64,000 nucleotides of DNA. Source: Synechococcus sp. UW69. GTDB taxonomy: Bacteria > Cyanobacteriota > Cyanobacteriia > PCC-6307 > Cyanobiaceae. A program made the translations under genes and the position numbers. Where the stretch lies: positions 96,936 through 160,935 of the forward strand of contig NZ_UCNW01000006.1 in assembly GCF_900474185.1 (NCBI RefSeq), read 5' to 3'. The notes beneath the pieces are model-generated. The model worked only from the letters and a program-made list of their open reading frames with translations. It did not search any database and was not told the origin of the DNA. Below, in pieces: positions 56,728-64,000 of the stretch. Position 1 is the stretch's first letter. Each line of letters starts with the position of its first letter.

Positions 56728-57015
56728 TCAGAGGGTTCCACCCTTGGATGGTTGGGTGATCGGGCGACGGATGGGAAGGTTGGCCACTAGGGCAGTGACG
56801 CGGTCTTCCGTCTCCAGGCTCACATCTCCTTCCTCAAGGTCGATCTCCACATAGCGGGCAACCACTTCGAGGATCTCGCGCCGCATCTGCTCAAGCAGCT
56901 CCGGATTGAGGTCACTGCGGTCGTGGGCGAGCACCAGCTGGAGACGCTCCCTTGCTGTTTCAGCACTGGCGGGCTGACGGCCCAGGAGTTTGTCGATGAA
57001 TTCTTTGAGTGTCAT
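56728..57015 (-). CDS. minE: Cell division topological specificity factor MinE
   Basis: 95 residues. The start [38 protein letters not shown] (in parts) includes the membrane-targeting and MinD-interacting regions. [19 protein letters not shown] and the dimer strands follow. It drives MinD release and oscillation. It is the last of minC-minD-minE. Confidence 0.93.
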   Translation of the reverse strand: MTLKEFIDKLLGRQPASAETARERLQLVLAHDRSDLNPELLEQMRREILEVVARYVEIDLEEGDVSLETEDRVTALVANLPIRRPITQPSKGGTL

Positions 57016-57019
57016 CGCC

Positions 57020-57832
57020 TCAGAAAATCCGGGTTTGCATCAGCTTGCGCATCCTGGCGCGTAGGCCGCGGCGGGCCTGGGATGGATCCATCAGGGGAAT
57101 GTCTTCGCCCTGAAGCCGTTGGGCGATGTTGCCGTAAGCCTGTGCCGCGGGTGATGCCGAGTCGGTCAGCGTCAAGGGTTCCCCGCGGTTGGTGCTCACA
57201 ATCACCTGCTCATCTTCAAAAACAAGACCCAGGAGAGGCAGCGCCAGGATGTCGGTGACGTCATCCACCGAGAGCATTTCCTGGTTCGACATCATTTTCG
57301 GGCGGACTCTGTTGAGCACAAGCTGCACTGGCTGCACCCCCTGGGTATTCAGCAGTCCGATCACGCGATCAGCGTCCCGAACGGCTGCTACTTCCGGCGT
57401 TGTGATCACGACAGCTTCGCGGGCTGCGGCAGCCGCATTCTTGAATCCGTCTTCAATCCCCGCCGGACAGTCGATCAGCACGTAGTCGAACTGGCGCTCC
57501 AGCAGCGAAACGATGGCCTGCATGTCCTTGGGGGTCAGCCACTCCAGCATCCGGGGGTTTCCCGCAGGCAGCAGAGCCAGATTGGGCTCCTGCTTGTGTT
57601 TCACAAGGGCTTGCTCAAGCCGGCAGGTCTCTGCCAGCACCTCTTGAGCGGTATAAACGATGCGGTTTTCCAGACCCAGGAGCAGATCGAGGTTTCTCAG
57701 TCCGAAGTCCGCGTCAAGAACCACGGTTTTGGCTCCTTGGCGAGCAAGAGCGATGCCGAGGTTCGCTGTGGTCGTTGTTTTTCCGACACCGCCCTTGCCA
57801 GAACAGATCAGGATGGTTCGGGTCGTCGACAC
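57020..57832 (-). CDS. minD: Septum site-determining ATPase MinD
   Basis: 270 residues from a GTG start: [29 protein letters not shown] (in parts) is the deviant Walker [25 protein letters not shown] and [15 protein letters not shown] follow. The C-terminal amphipathic membrane helix is [13 protein letters not shown]. It recruits MinC to the membrane. It is 4 bases before minE. An ATG upstream at 57883 gives a longer frame with no support. Confidence 0.95.
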   Translation of the reverse strand: MSTTRTILICSGKGGVGKTTTTANLGIALARQGAKTVVLDADFGLRNLDLLLGLENRIVYTAQEVLAETCRLEQALVKHKQEPNLALLPAGNPRMLEWLTPKDMQAIVSLLERQFDYVLIDCPAGIEDGFKNAAAAAREAVVITTPEVAAVRDADRVIGLLNTQGVQPVQLVLNRVRPKMMSNQEMLSVDDVTDILALPLLGLVFEDEQVIVSTNRGEPLTLTDSASPAAQAYGNIAQRLQGEDIPLMDPSQARRGLRARMRKLMQTRIF

Positions 57833-57888
57833 CAGGGTTCTGCTTTGGTGCGGCCAGAATAATCTGGCTTCACGCTCTGACAACGGTG

Positions 57889-58527
57889 TCAGCGTTTTTG
57901 AAAGCTTTGGATGACGGCAGGTTCAATGGCGATCACGCCATCCTTGAGTTCCGCTTGTTCGGCTAAACCAGCCTGCGGCAGATCCTCGGGGCCTCGCGCT
58001 ACCACGTCGGCAATCCGAAGTTGCAGTGGTCGCAGCTGCAGGGCAACGATTTTCGCGGTCGTCGACCCCTCGCATCCAGCGTGGGCTACACCTCGCAGGC
58101 GCCCCCAAATCAGAACATCAGCAGCTGAGCTGATCCGTGCTCCGGGATTCACATCGCCGCAGAGGAGGATGCTCCGGTCACTCTGGAGATGATCGCCGGA
58201 GCGGAGTGTGCCCTGGTGGAACAACAGCTCTGTAGGGCCCGCTGGGATCGAATTCGTCTGGGCTTTACGTTTAAAAGATGCGTGCTCAGGGCTTGCGTCC
58301 AGGCCAAGCGCTGAGGCACTTACGACGGTTTCCAGCGCTCGGCTTGTGATCCTTCCGAGTTGATGGCCTGCATCGGCAACCAAGGCACATAGGTCCGTTA
58401 GATCGGTGCAGCTCAGGATCCAGTCTTCGCAATCGAGATCAACGATCGTTTCGGAGCAACTGTTCAAGAGATCAGGCAATCGATCCCTCCAGTGATCAAG
58501 GCGCTGGTCGGGAAGCTTCAGTGTCAT
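57889..58527 (-). CDS. minC: Septum site-determining protein MinC
   Basis: 212 residues from MTLKLPDQRLDHW. The C-terminal MinC domain is clear: GTLRSGDHLQSDRSILLCGDVNPGARISSAADVLIWGRLRGVAHAG (in parts), then IVALQLRPLQLRIADVV. It inhibits FtsZ assembly away from mid-cell. The N-terminal domain is divergent. Its ATG overlaps the stop of the HD gene (ATGA). Confidence 0.9.
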   Translation of the reverse strand: MTLKLPDQRLDHWRDRLPDLLNSCSETIVDLDCEDWILSCTDLTDLCALVADAGHQLGRITSRALETVVSASALGLDASPEHASFKRKAQTNSIPAGPTELLFHQGTLRSGDHLQSDRSILLCGDVNPGARISSAADVLIWGRLRGVAHAGCEGSTTAKIVALQLRPLQLRIADVVARGPEDLPQAGLAEQAELKDGVIAIEPAVIQSFQKR

Positions 58528-59798
58528 GGCTGCTTCACCTTTGCTGATCGGGGCCATTCAACGTCCATTTCTTCCCTGAGCTCGGAACTGATGTCACGGG
58601 GGTGAATCAACCAGGACGTCGCCGCAGGTGTGGCCAAACTGGCAACAAGTGGCGATGCCTGTTCCAGAGCCTGGAGCTGACGTCCATCCCACAGGCGCAA
58701 GCCGCCTCTGTAGGGGTGGTACCCACGGAGTTGTTGATGACGCAATCCGCAGCACAGTTCCGGGTCATGGCCATGACGATCGGCCAAACGCCTGGCTGTC
58801 GCGAGCAGTTGCAGTTGATTAGCCCGGGGGAGATGTTCGACGGCCGTAGCTTTGAGTAGGCGTCGATCTAAAAAACGACCGCTGAGTTCAGCGAGGGGCG
58901 CTGGGGCTTCAGATTGCCATCGCTGCAGGTGGTAGCCGGTGCGTTGGTCGTCGTTGGCGAGGAAGTCCTCAAGGCTGATCATGTTCGGTTGCCAGAGCCA
59001 GCTGGCCATCACTTCATCAGCCCACACCTGCTCAGGACCAAGCTGTCGTGCCGTCAGGATCAGTTTTTCCAGCAGCCAATTGCACACCACATTCAGCCGG
59101 TGGTTGTAGACGCTCCTGTACATCAGATTCCTCACCACCAAGTAGTGCTCAACAGCCATCAGACCTTTGGGGTGAATGGCCATCTCACCATCAGGGGCAA
59201 GGGTCAGTGCTCCGAGAATTCGGTCGAGATCCAGCTGCCCGTAGCGGGTTCCAGTGCTGTAGCTGTCGCGCAGGAGATAGTCCAGACGGTCGCAATCCAG
59301 TTGGCTGCTGACCAGGTGTTTGACCAATGGGTGTGGGCTGAGGCCATGCTCAAGAAGATCTGCCACCGCATCTGCTGTACCGGATTGATGGCTCTCCAGA
59401 CATTGACGGATTTTTGGGTGATGCCGGATCACCCGTGCTGACCATTGCTCGTGGCGCAGGCCGAACATTTCCTCGCCGGTATGGCTCAAGGGGCCATGGC
59501 CGATGTCATGGAGCAATGCAGCGCCATAGAGCAACCCGCGGTGCTGCTCCAGATCCGGCGCCAACGGCAGCATTCGCTCAAACGCACGTCGCGCCAGATG
59601 AAAGACGCCCAGCGAGTGGGTGAAACGACTGGATTCGGCGCTGTGGAAGGTGAGGTACGCCGGTCCCAGCTGCCGAATACGACGCAGGCGCTGAAAAGGC
59701 GTCGTATCCACAAGGTCCATCACCATCCCTTCTGCTGGGGCTTGTCGGTCAAGACCGATGCCCCGATGCAGAGGGTCGTGATAGGTGCGCTGGTTCAT
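58524..59798 (-). CDS. HD-domain phosphohydrolase (dGTPase-like)
   Basis: 424 residues. RRIRQLGPAYLTFHSAESSRFTHSLGVFHLARRA (in parts) and GAALLHDIGHGPLSHTGE carry the HD metal-binding residues; LVSSQLDCDRLDYLLRDSY and NHRLNVVCNWLLEKLI follow. Relatives hydrolyse dNTPs or phosphate esters. It overlaps both neighbours (ATGA with minC, ATGA with the protease), so it is part of the ctp-HD-minC-minD-minE unit. Its substrate is unknown. Confidence 0.85.
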   Translation of the reverse strand: MNQRTYHDPLHRGIGLDRQAPAEGMVMDLVDTTPFQRLRRIRQLGPAYLTFHSAESSRFTHSLGVFHLARRAFERMLPLAPDLEQHRGLLYGAALLHDIGHGPLSHTGEEMFGLRHEQWSARVIRHHPKIRQCLESHQSGTADAVADLLEHGLSPHPLVKHLVSSQLDCDRLDYLLRDSYSTGTRYGQLDLDRILGALTLAPDGEMAIHPKGLMAVEHYLVVRNLMYRSVYNHRLNVVCNWLLEKLILTARQLGPEQVWADEVMASWLWQPNMISLEDFLANDDQRTGYHLQRWQSEAPAPLAELSGRFLDRRLLKATAVEHLPRANQLQLLATARRLADRHGHDPELCCGLRHQQLRGYHPYRGGLRLWDGRQLQALEQASPLVASLATPAATSWLIHPRDISSELREEMDVEWPRSAKVKQP

Positions 59799-61072
59799 GC
59801 CTCGATGTCGTCTGCGGATTGTTCAAGCAGTGCTTCCATCCATTGCTGCGCTTCGGAGAGCCAGCGGTCGCCATCACCGCCGGGATTCAGTGGCTCCGGA
59901 TCGGACAGCGCACGATCGGGTGCGATCCCCTGTCCCTGAATATCCCGTCCGCTGGGTGTTACATACCCCGCGACAGTCACCGCAAGTCCGCTGCCGTCAC
60001 TCAGGTTGGTCAGCGTTTGAATCAGACCTTTCCCAAACGTTTGGCCTCCGAGCAAGGTGGCTCTTTCATTGTCCTGAAGTGCTCCTGCCAGGATTTCACT
60101 GGCGCTGGCTGTCCCTCCATTCACGAGGGTGACCATTGGTCCGTCGAAGACCGTCTGGAGACTCGCCTGGATGGTGTCATTAATTCCGTCGCGGTTGCGG
60201 GTTTCGACGATGGCGCCACCGGAAAGAAACTCGTCTGCGACTGCTAATCCAGCACTCACCAAGCCACCTGAGTTGTTGCGTAGATCGAGAACCAATCCTT
60301 CGATGTCCTTGTTCTGAAGTTCTGCGAGGGCTTCCTTGACCTGTTCAGGTACGCCTTCGCTGAATTGGGTGATTCGCAGGTACCCGAGGGTGTGGCTGCC
60401 GTTGCGCAAGCGCCGTGTTCGCACCGGCCTGAGATCAACGCTGCGGCGCTCAAGGGTCAGTTCGTTCGATTCGCCATTGCTGTTTGCCAGAGTCAGAACC
60501 ACCTGCGAGCCCACGTCTCCCCGCAACGCTGCCACCGTTCCCTCGAGACCTAAATCCACCACCGCTTTGCCATCAACGGACAGCAGCTGGGTTCCACTGG
60601 TGATGTCTGCCTCTCCAGCTGGCGAGCCTTCCAGTGCTGAAATCACCACAACGCCATTGCCGCCTTCGTCCGGTCCCAGTTGCAATCCCACACCGCTGAG
60701 ATTTCCGCTGGTGCTGTTTTTCAGAGCTGCGTAGTCCTCCGGACGGAGCAGCCGGGTGTAAGGGTCTCCCAGCTGAGCGAGCATGGTTTCGATGGCCGCG
60801 TAGGCATCGTCACTACTCTCGATGCTGCGTTCCATGGCCTTCTGGCGTTGACGTCGCCAGCGGACCTCATCGAGTTGCTCGGGGTTCCAAAAGCCCTGGT
60901 TCACGAGGCGCCAGCTGTCCACCACAAGCTGTTGTGTATCGCTGAGTGCAACGGCTGTGCACACGTTCCCCAGCACCAAAAAGCAGCAAAGAGCAGCTGT
61001 GATCAGTTGGCGCAGTGCTCGAAACCCACTGCGCCGCAACCAGTCTGAAAGATCGTTAACAGTTGGATACAT
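59795..61072 (-). CDS. C-terminal processing peptidase (S41 family)
   Basis: 425 residues. A hydrophobic signal (LRQLITAALCCFLVLGNVCTAVA) leads to a PDZ domain (GVGLQLGPDEGGNGVVVISALEGSPAGEADI, in parts) and the protease domain. The active-site serine is in VNGGTASASEILAGAL, the lysine in GGQTFGKGLIQT. It is located in the thylakoid lumen or periplasm. Which of CtpA, CtpB or CtpC it is cannot be set; the usual D1-processing enzyme is CtpA. It is divergent from petB, as in other cyanobacteria. Confidence 0.88.
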   Translation of the reverse strand: MYPTVNDLSDWLRRSGFRALRQLITAALCCFLVLGNVCTAVALSDTQQLVVDSWRLVNQGFWNPEQLDEVRWRRQRQKAMERSIESSDDAYAAIETMLAQLGDPYTRLLRPEDYAALKNSTSGNLSGVGLQLGPDEGGNGVVVISALEGSPAGEADITSGTQLLSVDGKAVVDLGLEGTVAALRGDVGSQVVLTLANSNGESNELTLERRSVDLRPVRTRRLRNGSHTLGYLRITQFSEGVPEQVKEALAELQNKDIEGLVLDLRNNSGGLVSAGLAVADEFLSGGAIVETRNRDGINDTIQASLQTVFDGPMVTLVNGGTASASEILAGALQDNERATLLGGQTFGKGLIQTLTNLSDGSGLAVTVAGYVTPSGRDIQGQGIAPDRALSDPEPLNPGGDGDRWLSEAQQWMEALLEQSADDIEA

Positions 61073-61139
61073 CGCGGGGGGTTCGCCTCGATGGCAGAAG
61101 CGTGCTCAGTAGACTTTCGCAACTCGAGCCCGCTTGTGC

Positions 61140-61796
61140 ATGGCGAACTCATCACCGGTTTACGACTGGTTCCAGGAACGTCTGGAAATCCAGGACATTG
61201 CAGACGACATCGGCTCCAAGTACGTGCCTCCCCACGTCAACATCTTTTATTGCTTGGGTGGCATCACGTTGGTGTGCTTCCTGATCCAGTTCGCGACCGG
61301 GTTCGCGATGACCTTCTATTACAAGCCCACCGTCGCGGAGGCTTACAAGTCGGTCGAGTACCTGATGACCGATGTCAGCTTCGGCTGGTTGATCCGCTCC
61401 GTGCACCGCTGGAGCGCCTCAATGATGGTGCTGATGCTGATCCTCCACGTGTTCCGCGTCTATCTCACCGGTGGCTTTAAACGCCCCCGTGAGCTCACCT
61501 GGGTCACTGGCGTCACCATGGCTGTCATCACGGTGTCCTTCGGCGTGACCGGATACTCCCTCCCTTGGGATCAGGTCGGTTATTGGGCTGTGAAAATCGT
61601 CTCCGGAGTTCCCGCAGCCATTCCAGTGGTTGGCGACTTCATGGTTGAACTGCTTCGCGGTGGTGAGAGCGTTGGTCAGGCCACCCTTACGCGCTTTTAC
61701 AGCCTGCACACTTTCGTGATGCCTTGGCTGCTGGCTGTGTTCATGCTCATGCACTTCCTGATGATTCGGAAGCAGGGCATTTCCGGTCCCTTGTGA
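61140..61796 (+). CDS. petB: Cytochrome b6
   Basis: 218 residues from [38 protein letters not shown] (in parts). It has four helices with haem-ligating histidines, and the GGxTLxCFLIQ region. [20 protein letters not shown] and [36 protein letters not shown] (in parts) follow. It is a core subunit of the cytochrome b6f complex. It is in an operon with petD, 39 bases downstream. The ATG at 61140 is preferred over 61134. Confidence 0.97.
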   Translation: MANSSPVYDWFQERLEIQDIADDIGSKYVPPHVNIFYCLGGITLVCFLIQFATGFAMTFYYKPTVAEAYKSVEYLMTDVSFGWLIRSVHRWSASMMVLMLILHVFRVYLTGGFKRPRELTWVTGVTMAVITVSFGVTGYSLPWDQVGYWAVKIVSGVPAAIPVVGDFMVELLRGGESVGQATLTRFYSLHTFVMPWLLAVFMLMHFLMIRKQGISGPL

Positions 61797-61835
61797 TCTG
61801 CGTTCCTACTGTTCCCTCAACACCTGGACTAACCG

Positions 61836-62318
61836 ATGCACATTCTCAAGAAGCCTGATCTCTCCGATCCCAAGATGCGGGCCAAGCTCGCTAAGGGTAT
61901 GGGTCACAACTATTACGGCGAGCCCGCCTGGCCCAACGATCTGCTCTACATCTTTCCGGTGGTGATCCTCGGCACCATCGCTTGTGTGGTGGGTCTGGCT
62001 GTTCTGGATCCCGCGATGCTCGCCGACAAGGCTGATCCCTTCGCGACACCCCTGGAAATTCTTCCCGAGTGGTACCTCTATCCGGTCTTCCAAATCCTGC
62101 GGGTTGTTCCGAACAAACTTCTGGGCATTGCACTCCAGACTCTGGTTCCCCTTGGTCTGATGCTTGTTCCTTTCATTGAGAGCTTCAACAAGTTCCAGAA
62201 TCCGTTCCGTCGTCCCGTTGCAATGACTGTGTTCCTGTTCGGAACCGTTACCACGATCTACCTGGGTATCGGCGCTGCACTCCCTATCGACAAGTCCCTC
62301 ACCCTCGGACTTTTCTGA
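61836..62318 (+). CDS. petD: Cytochrome b6f subunit IV
   Basis: 160 residues, the usual length. [46 protein letters not shown] (in parts), then [28 protein letters not shown] (in parts) with the conserved PEWY motif of the quinol site. It forms with PetB the cytochrome b-like core. It is followed by a strong terminator. Confidence 0.97.
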   Translation: MHILKKPDLSDPKMRAKLAKGMGHNYYGEPAWPNDLLYIFPVVILGTIACVVGLAVLDPAMLADKADPFATPLEILPEWYLYPVFQILRVVPNKLLGIALQTLVPLGLMLVPFIESFNKFQNPFRRPVAMTVFLFGTVTTIYLGIGAALPIDKSLTLGLF

Positions 62319-62344
62319 TCAATCGCAAGATTTCAGATCTCTTA

Positions 62345-62373
62345 CCCCGACTCATGGAGTCGGGGTTTTTTTG
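62345..62373 (+). terminator. Terminator of petBD
   Basis: CCCCGACTC / GAGTCGGGG stem with a 3-4 base loop, followed by TTTTTTT. It lies 27 bases after the petD stop. Confidence 0.9.
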
Positions 62374-62394
62374 TGCTGATGGATTGGAGCTTGG

Positions 62395-63852
62395 TTAGTG
62401 ACCCATGGATTCGTCCAGATTCAGCATCAGGACGTCGTCTGGGTTGACGTGGAGGAAATGGTGCATCAGCAGAAAACCAACGATGGTCCAGGTCTGATAG
62501 GTACGTGACTGCTGTCCAACCCATGTCCCTGTCGGTCCGTCGAAGTATTCGGCCCACTGCTGACGGGGCAGTTGGTTGAGATGGCTCCAATAGCACTCGT
62601 CCAACAGGGTTTTCATTTGCCCCATCAGCAACACGTCGGCTTGGGGGTTCAGGCGTTCATGGAGAAGGATGGACGCTCCGAAAAACCAGAGCAGGCTCGG
62701 CCAGTGGCCGCCGTTGTGATAACTCCATGGCCAGTTTTTGGGATCGGACCCTGTCTTGTTCTCCCACTCCACCCCTTCCATGGGTGGATGACAGATGCGC
62801 ATCGGCATCTGGGCCATGAGGTGATCCCGGTTGTGCAGAACCAATCGGAACATGGCCCGTTGCTGCGGCGCGGTCAGCAGCCCGAACAGGGATGCCAGTG
62901 AGTTTCCCAGGGAATAGAAGCGGAAATCCGGTCGTCCGGTTCGCATGTTCCCGATCATGTAACCGCCTCGGTTTTCGAGCCAGTCCTGCAACCAGTCCGG
63001 GATGACCTGCGGTTGAACGTTGAACTCGTTCTGATGCTGGTTGTCTCCGTACTGCTCCGTCGGACGTCGTCGAAGCACTTGCATGGTTTTACTGGTGACC
63101 CAGTAGTGCTTCAGCAGGAACTGCCGCAAGTCATGGGTCCATTGCCGGCTTAAGCGCAGCCGTTCTCCTAAAAGAACACTGTTCTCCTGGCGTTGGCACA
63201 GCTCCATCAGTCCCACGCAGCTGCGGAGTGCAGCAAAGAGCAACACTTCCACCTCCAATGGAGCACCCCATACGTCCATGGGGCGGTCAATCATGAAGGC
63301 GCAGTCCGGAACGAACAGCACCGGTGTTCCCTCGAAACTTGGGTGAAGAACGAGATCGAGCAGCAGTTGCAAACCACGCTGCACCTCAGGACTTCGACCG
63401 AAATCCGTGTCTCCACTTCGCTTGACGTAGATCCAGCAAAGAATCGGCCACCACAGGCTTGCATCCACTGAGGTGATGCGACCGATTGAGCGTTGGCCGT
63501 AGTCCGCAACGAGTTCCCCTTCCTCTTCAACGAAACTGGTGGGAAAGACACCGCGCGTTTGAACACTGGTGCTTTGCAGGTGAAGGCTGACGCTTAGAAA
63601 CTGCTTCACGATGGCGAAGCGGCCTTCCAGCATCAGATAGATCATCACGGGAACGTTGTCCCGTAGGAAGATTTCTCCGTAGTTGAGAGCTTCGTCAGAG
63701 CGACGATGCTCCATCGCCGCAACGCTGCCGGCGAGTTCTCCTTGTACGCCGATCAGCGTGGCTTCGAAGTGTTCACGTGCTTTTTGCAGCACCTGGTCTT
63801 CGTTCGAATTGGGGCGGAAACGCTGGCTCTGTTCGGTGAAGCGCGTTGGCAT
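62395..63852 (-). CDS. Neutral/alkaline invertase (GH100)
   Basis: 485 residues from MPTRFTEQSQRFRPNSNEDQVLQ. GEIFLRDNVPVMIYLMLEGRFAIVKQFLSVSLHLQ (in parts), RSIGRITSVDASLWWPILCWIYVKRSGD (in parts) and NGGHWPSLLWFFGASILLHERL (in parts) match the GH100 family, cytosolic enzymes that split sucrose to glucose and fructose. Asp in SVDASLWW and Glu in the family positions would be catalytic. An upstream start at 63909 adds 19 residues. It is convergent with petBD. Confidence 0.9.
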   Translation of the reverse strand: MPTRFTEQSQRFRPNSNEDQVLQKAREHFEATLIGVQGELAGSVAAMEHRRSDEALNYGEIFLRDNVPVMIYLMLEGRFAIVKQFLSVSLHLQSTSVQTRGVFPTSFVEEEGELVADYGQRSIGRITSVDASLWWPILCWIYVKRSGDTDFGRSPEVQRGLQLLLDLVLHPSFEGTPVLFVPDCAFMIDRPMDVWGAPLEVEVLLFAALRSCVGLMELCQRQENSVLLGERLRLSRQWTHDLRQFLLKHYWVTSKTMQVLRRRPTEQYGDNQHQNEFNVQPQVIPDWLQDWLENRGGYMIGNMRTGRPDFRFYSLGNSLASLFGLLTAPQQRAMFRLVLHNRDHLMAQMPMRICHPPMEGVEWENKTGSDPKNWPWSYHNGGHWPSLLWFFGASILLHERLNPQADVLLMGQMKTLLDECYWSHLNQLPRQQWAEYFDGPTGTWVGQQSRTYQTWTIVGFLLMHHFLHVNPDDVLMLNLDESMGH

Positions 63853-64000
63853 CGCGGTGACCTCCATCTGAAACGTAGTTCTTGCAATGGGTTTCGCCAG
63901 TGGAAGCAACTCTTCAGATCTGAATACGACGTGCCTGTTGCGCGAGTGTGAGCTGTGGTGTTATGGTTTTGTCTTGCGCGGGAGCCGAGAGGCGAGCGCG
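63853..64000. other. Region at the right edge with no supported gene
   Basis: 148 bases upstream of the invertase start up to the window edge. It includes a short GC-rich stretch (GGGAGCCGAGAGGCGAGC) near the end. No ORF or RNA gene was recognised. Confidence 0.4.

Overview
The window reads as a stretch of chromosome from a phycoerythrin-rich marine Synechococcus (subcluster 5.1 type). The evidence is internal: genes for C/R-phycocyanin, phycoerythrin I (cpeBA) and phycoerythrin II (mpeBA), marine-type linkers (MpeC with its gamma-subunit cysteine at residue 49), and picocyanobacterial housekeeping genes (psbB-psbT, psbM, petBD, minCDE, a panC-cmk fusion). The lyase and regulator content (mpeY, a second MpeY-like gene that fits mpeZ, and two adjacent AraC-type regulators that fit fciA/fciB) suggests a type IV chromatic acclimater with the island in the middle of the phycobilisome region (CA4-A, pigment type 3dA). 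The strain cannot be named from this sequence.

Layout. (1) 1-7291: an accessory, mostly AT-rich element with a TPR-like membrane protein cut by the window edge, a possible HUH/Rep-like protein with short upstream repeats, small ribbon-helix-helix-like ORFs, a lipoprotein, orphan ORFs and a tyrosine recombinase. It ends in a T-arm plus acceptor fragment that looks like the 3' end of tRNA-Cys, a typical attachment site. (2) 7303-13590: core genes (an aldo/keto reductase, purM, an RlpA-like protein, panC-cmk, a low-molecular-weight tyrosine phosphatase). (3) 13587-41716: the phycobilisome region. It holds rpcBA with rpcT-rpcE-rpcF, a CpeU-like lyase gene with pebA-pebB, cpeBA, cpeY-cpeZ, the putative CA4 island (Nif11-like ORF, mpeZ, fciB, fciA), mpeU, mpeC, mpeBA, mpeY, three small Nif11-like or unknown ORFs, then the group cpeC-mpeD-cpeE-(small ORF)-cpeS-cpeT-cpeR read on the minus strand, a pentapeptide protein, a CpcL-like linker with a C-terminal membrane helix, an AplA-like phycobiliprotein and one unknown. 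(4) 41823-64000: ordinary chromosome with tRNA-Phe and tRNA-Thr, comF, a FGGY kinase, metK, rpsA, nrdR, psbB-psbT, a ferredoxin, psbM, dprA, prmC, a Sua5-type gene, minE-minD-minC, an HD hydrolase, a C-terminal processing protease, petB-petD and a neutral invertase.

How the parts work together. PebA and PebB make phycoerythrobilin from biliverdin. E/F-type (HEAT repeat), S/U-type and T-type lyases attach it to specific cysteines of the phycocyanin, PEI and PEII subunits, and some also isomerise it to phycourobilin. Linkers CpeC, MpeD, CpeE and MpeC stack PE hexamers on the rods. The expected light-colour switch is competition between MpeY and MpeZ for PEII alpha-Cys83, controlled by FciA and FciB. 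CpeR is the likely activator of PE gene expression. Many genes are translationally coupled through TGATG or ATGA overlaps.
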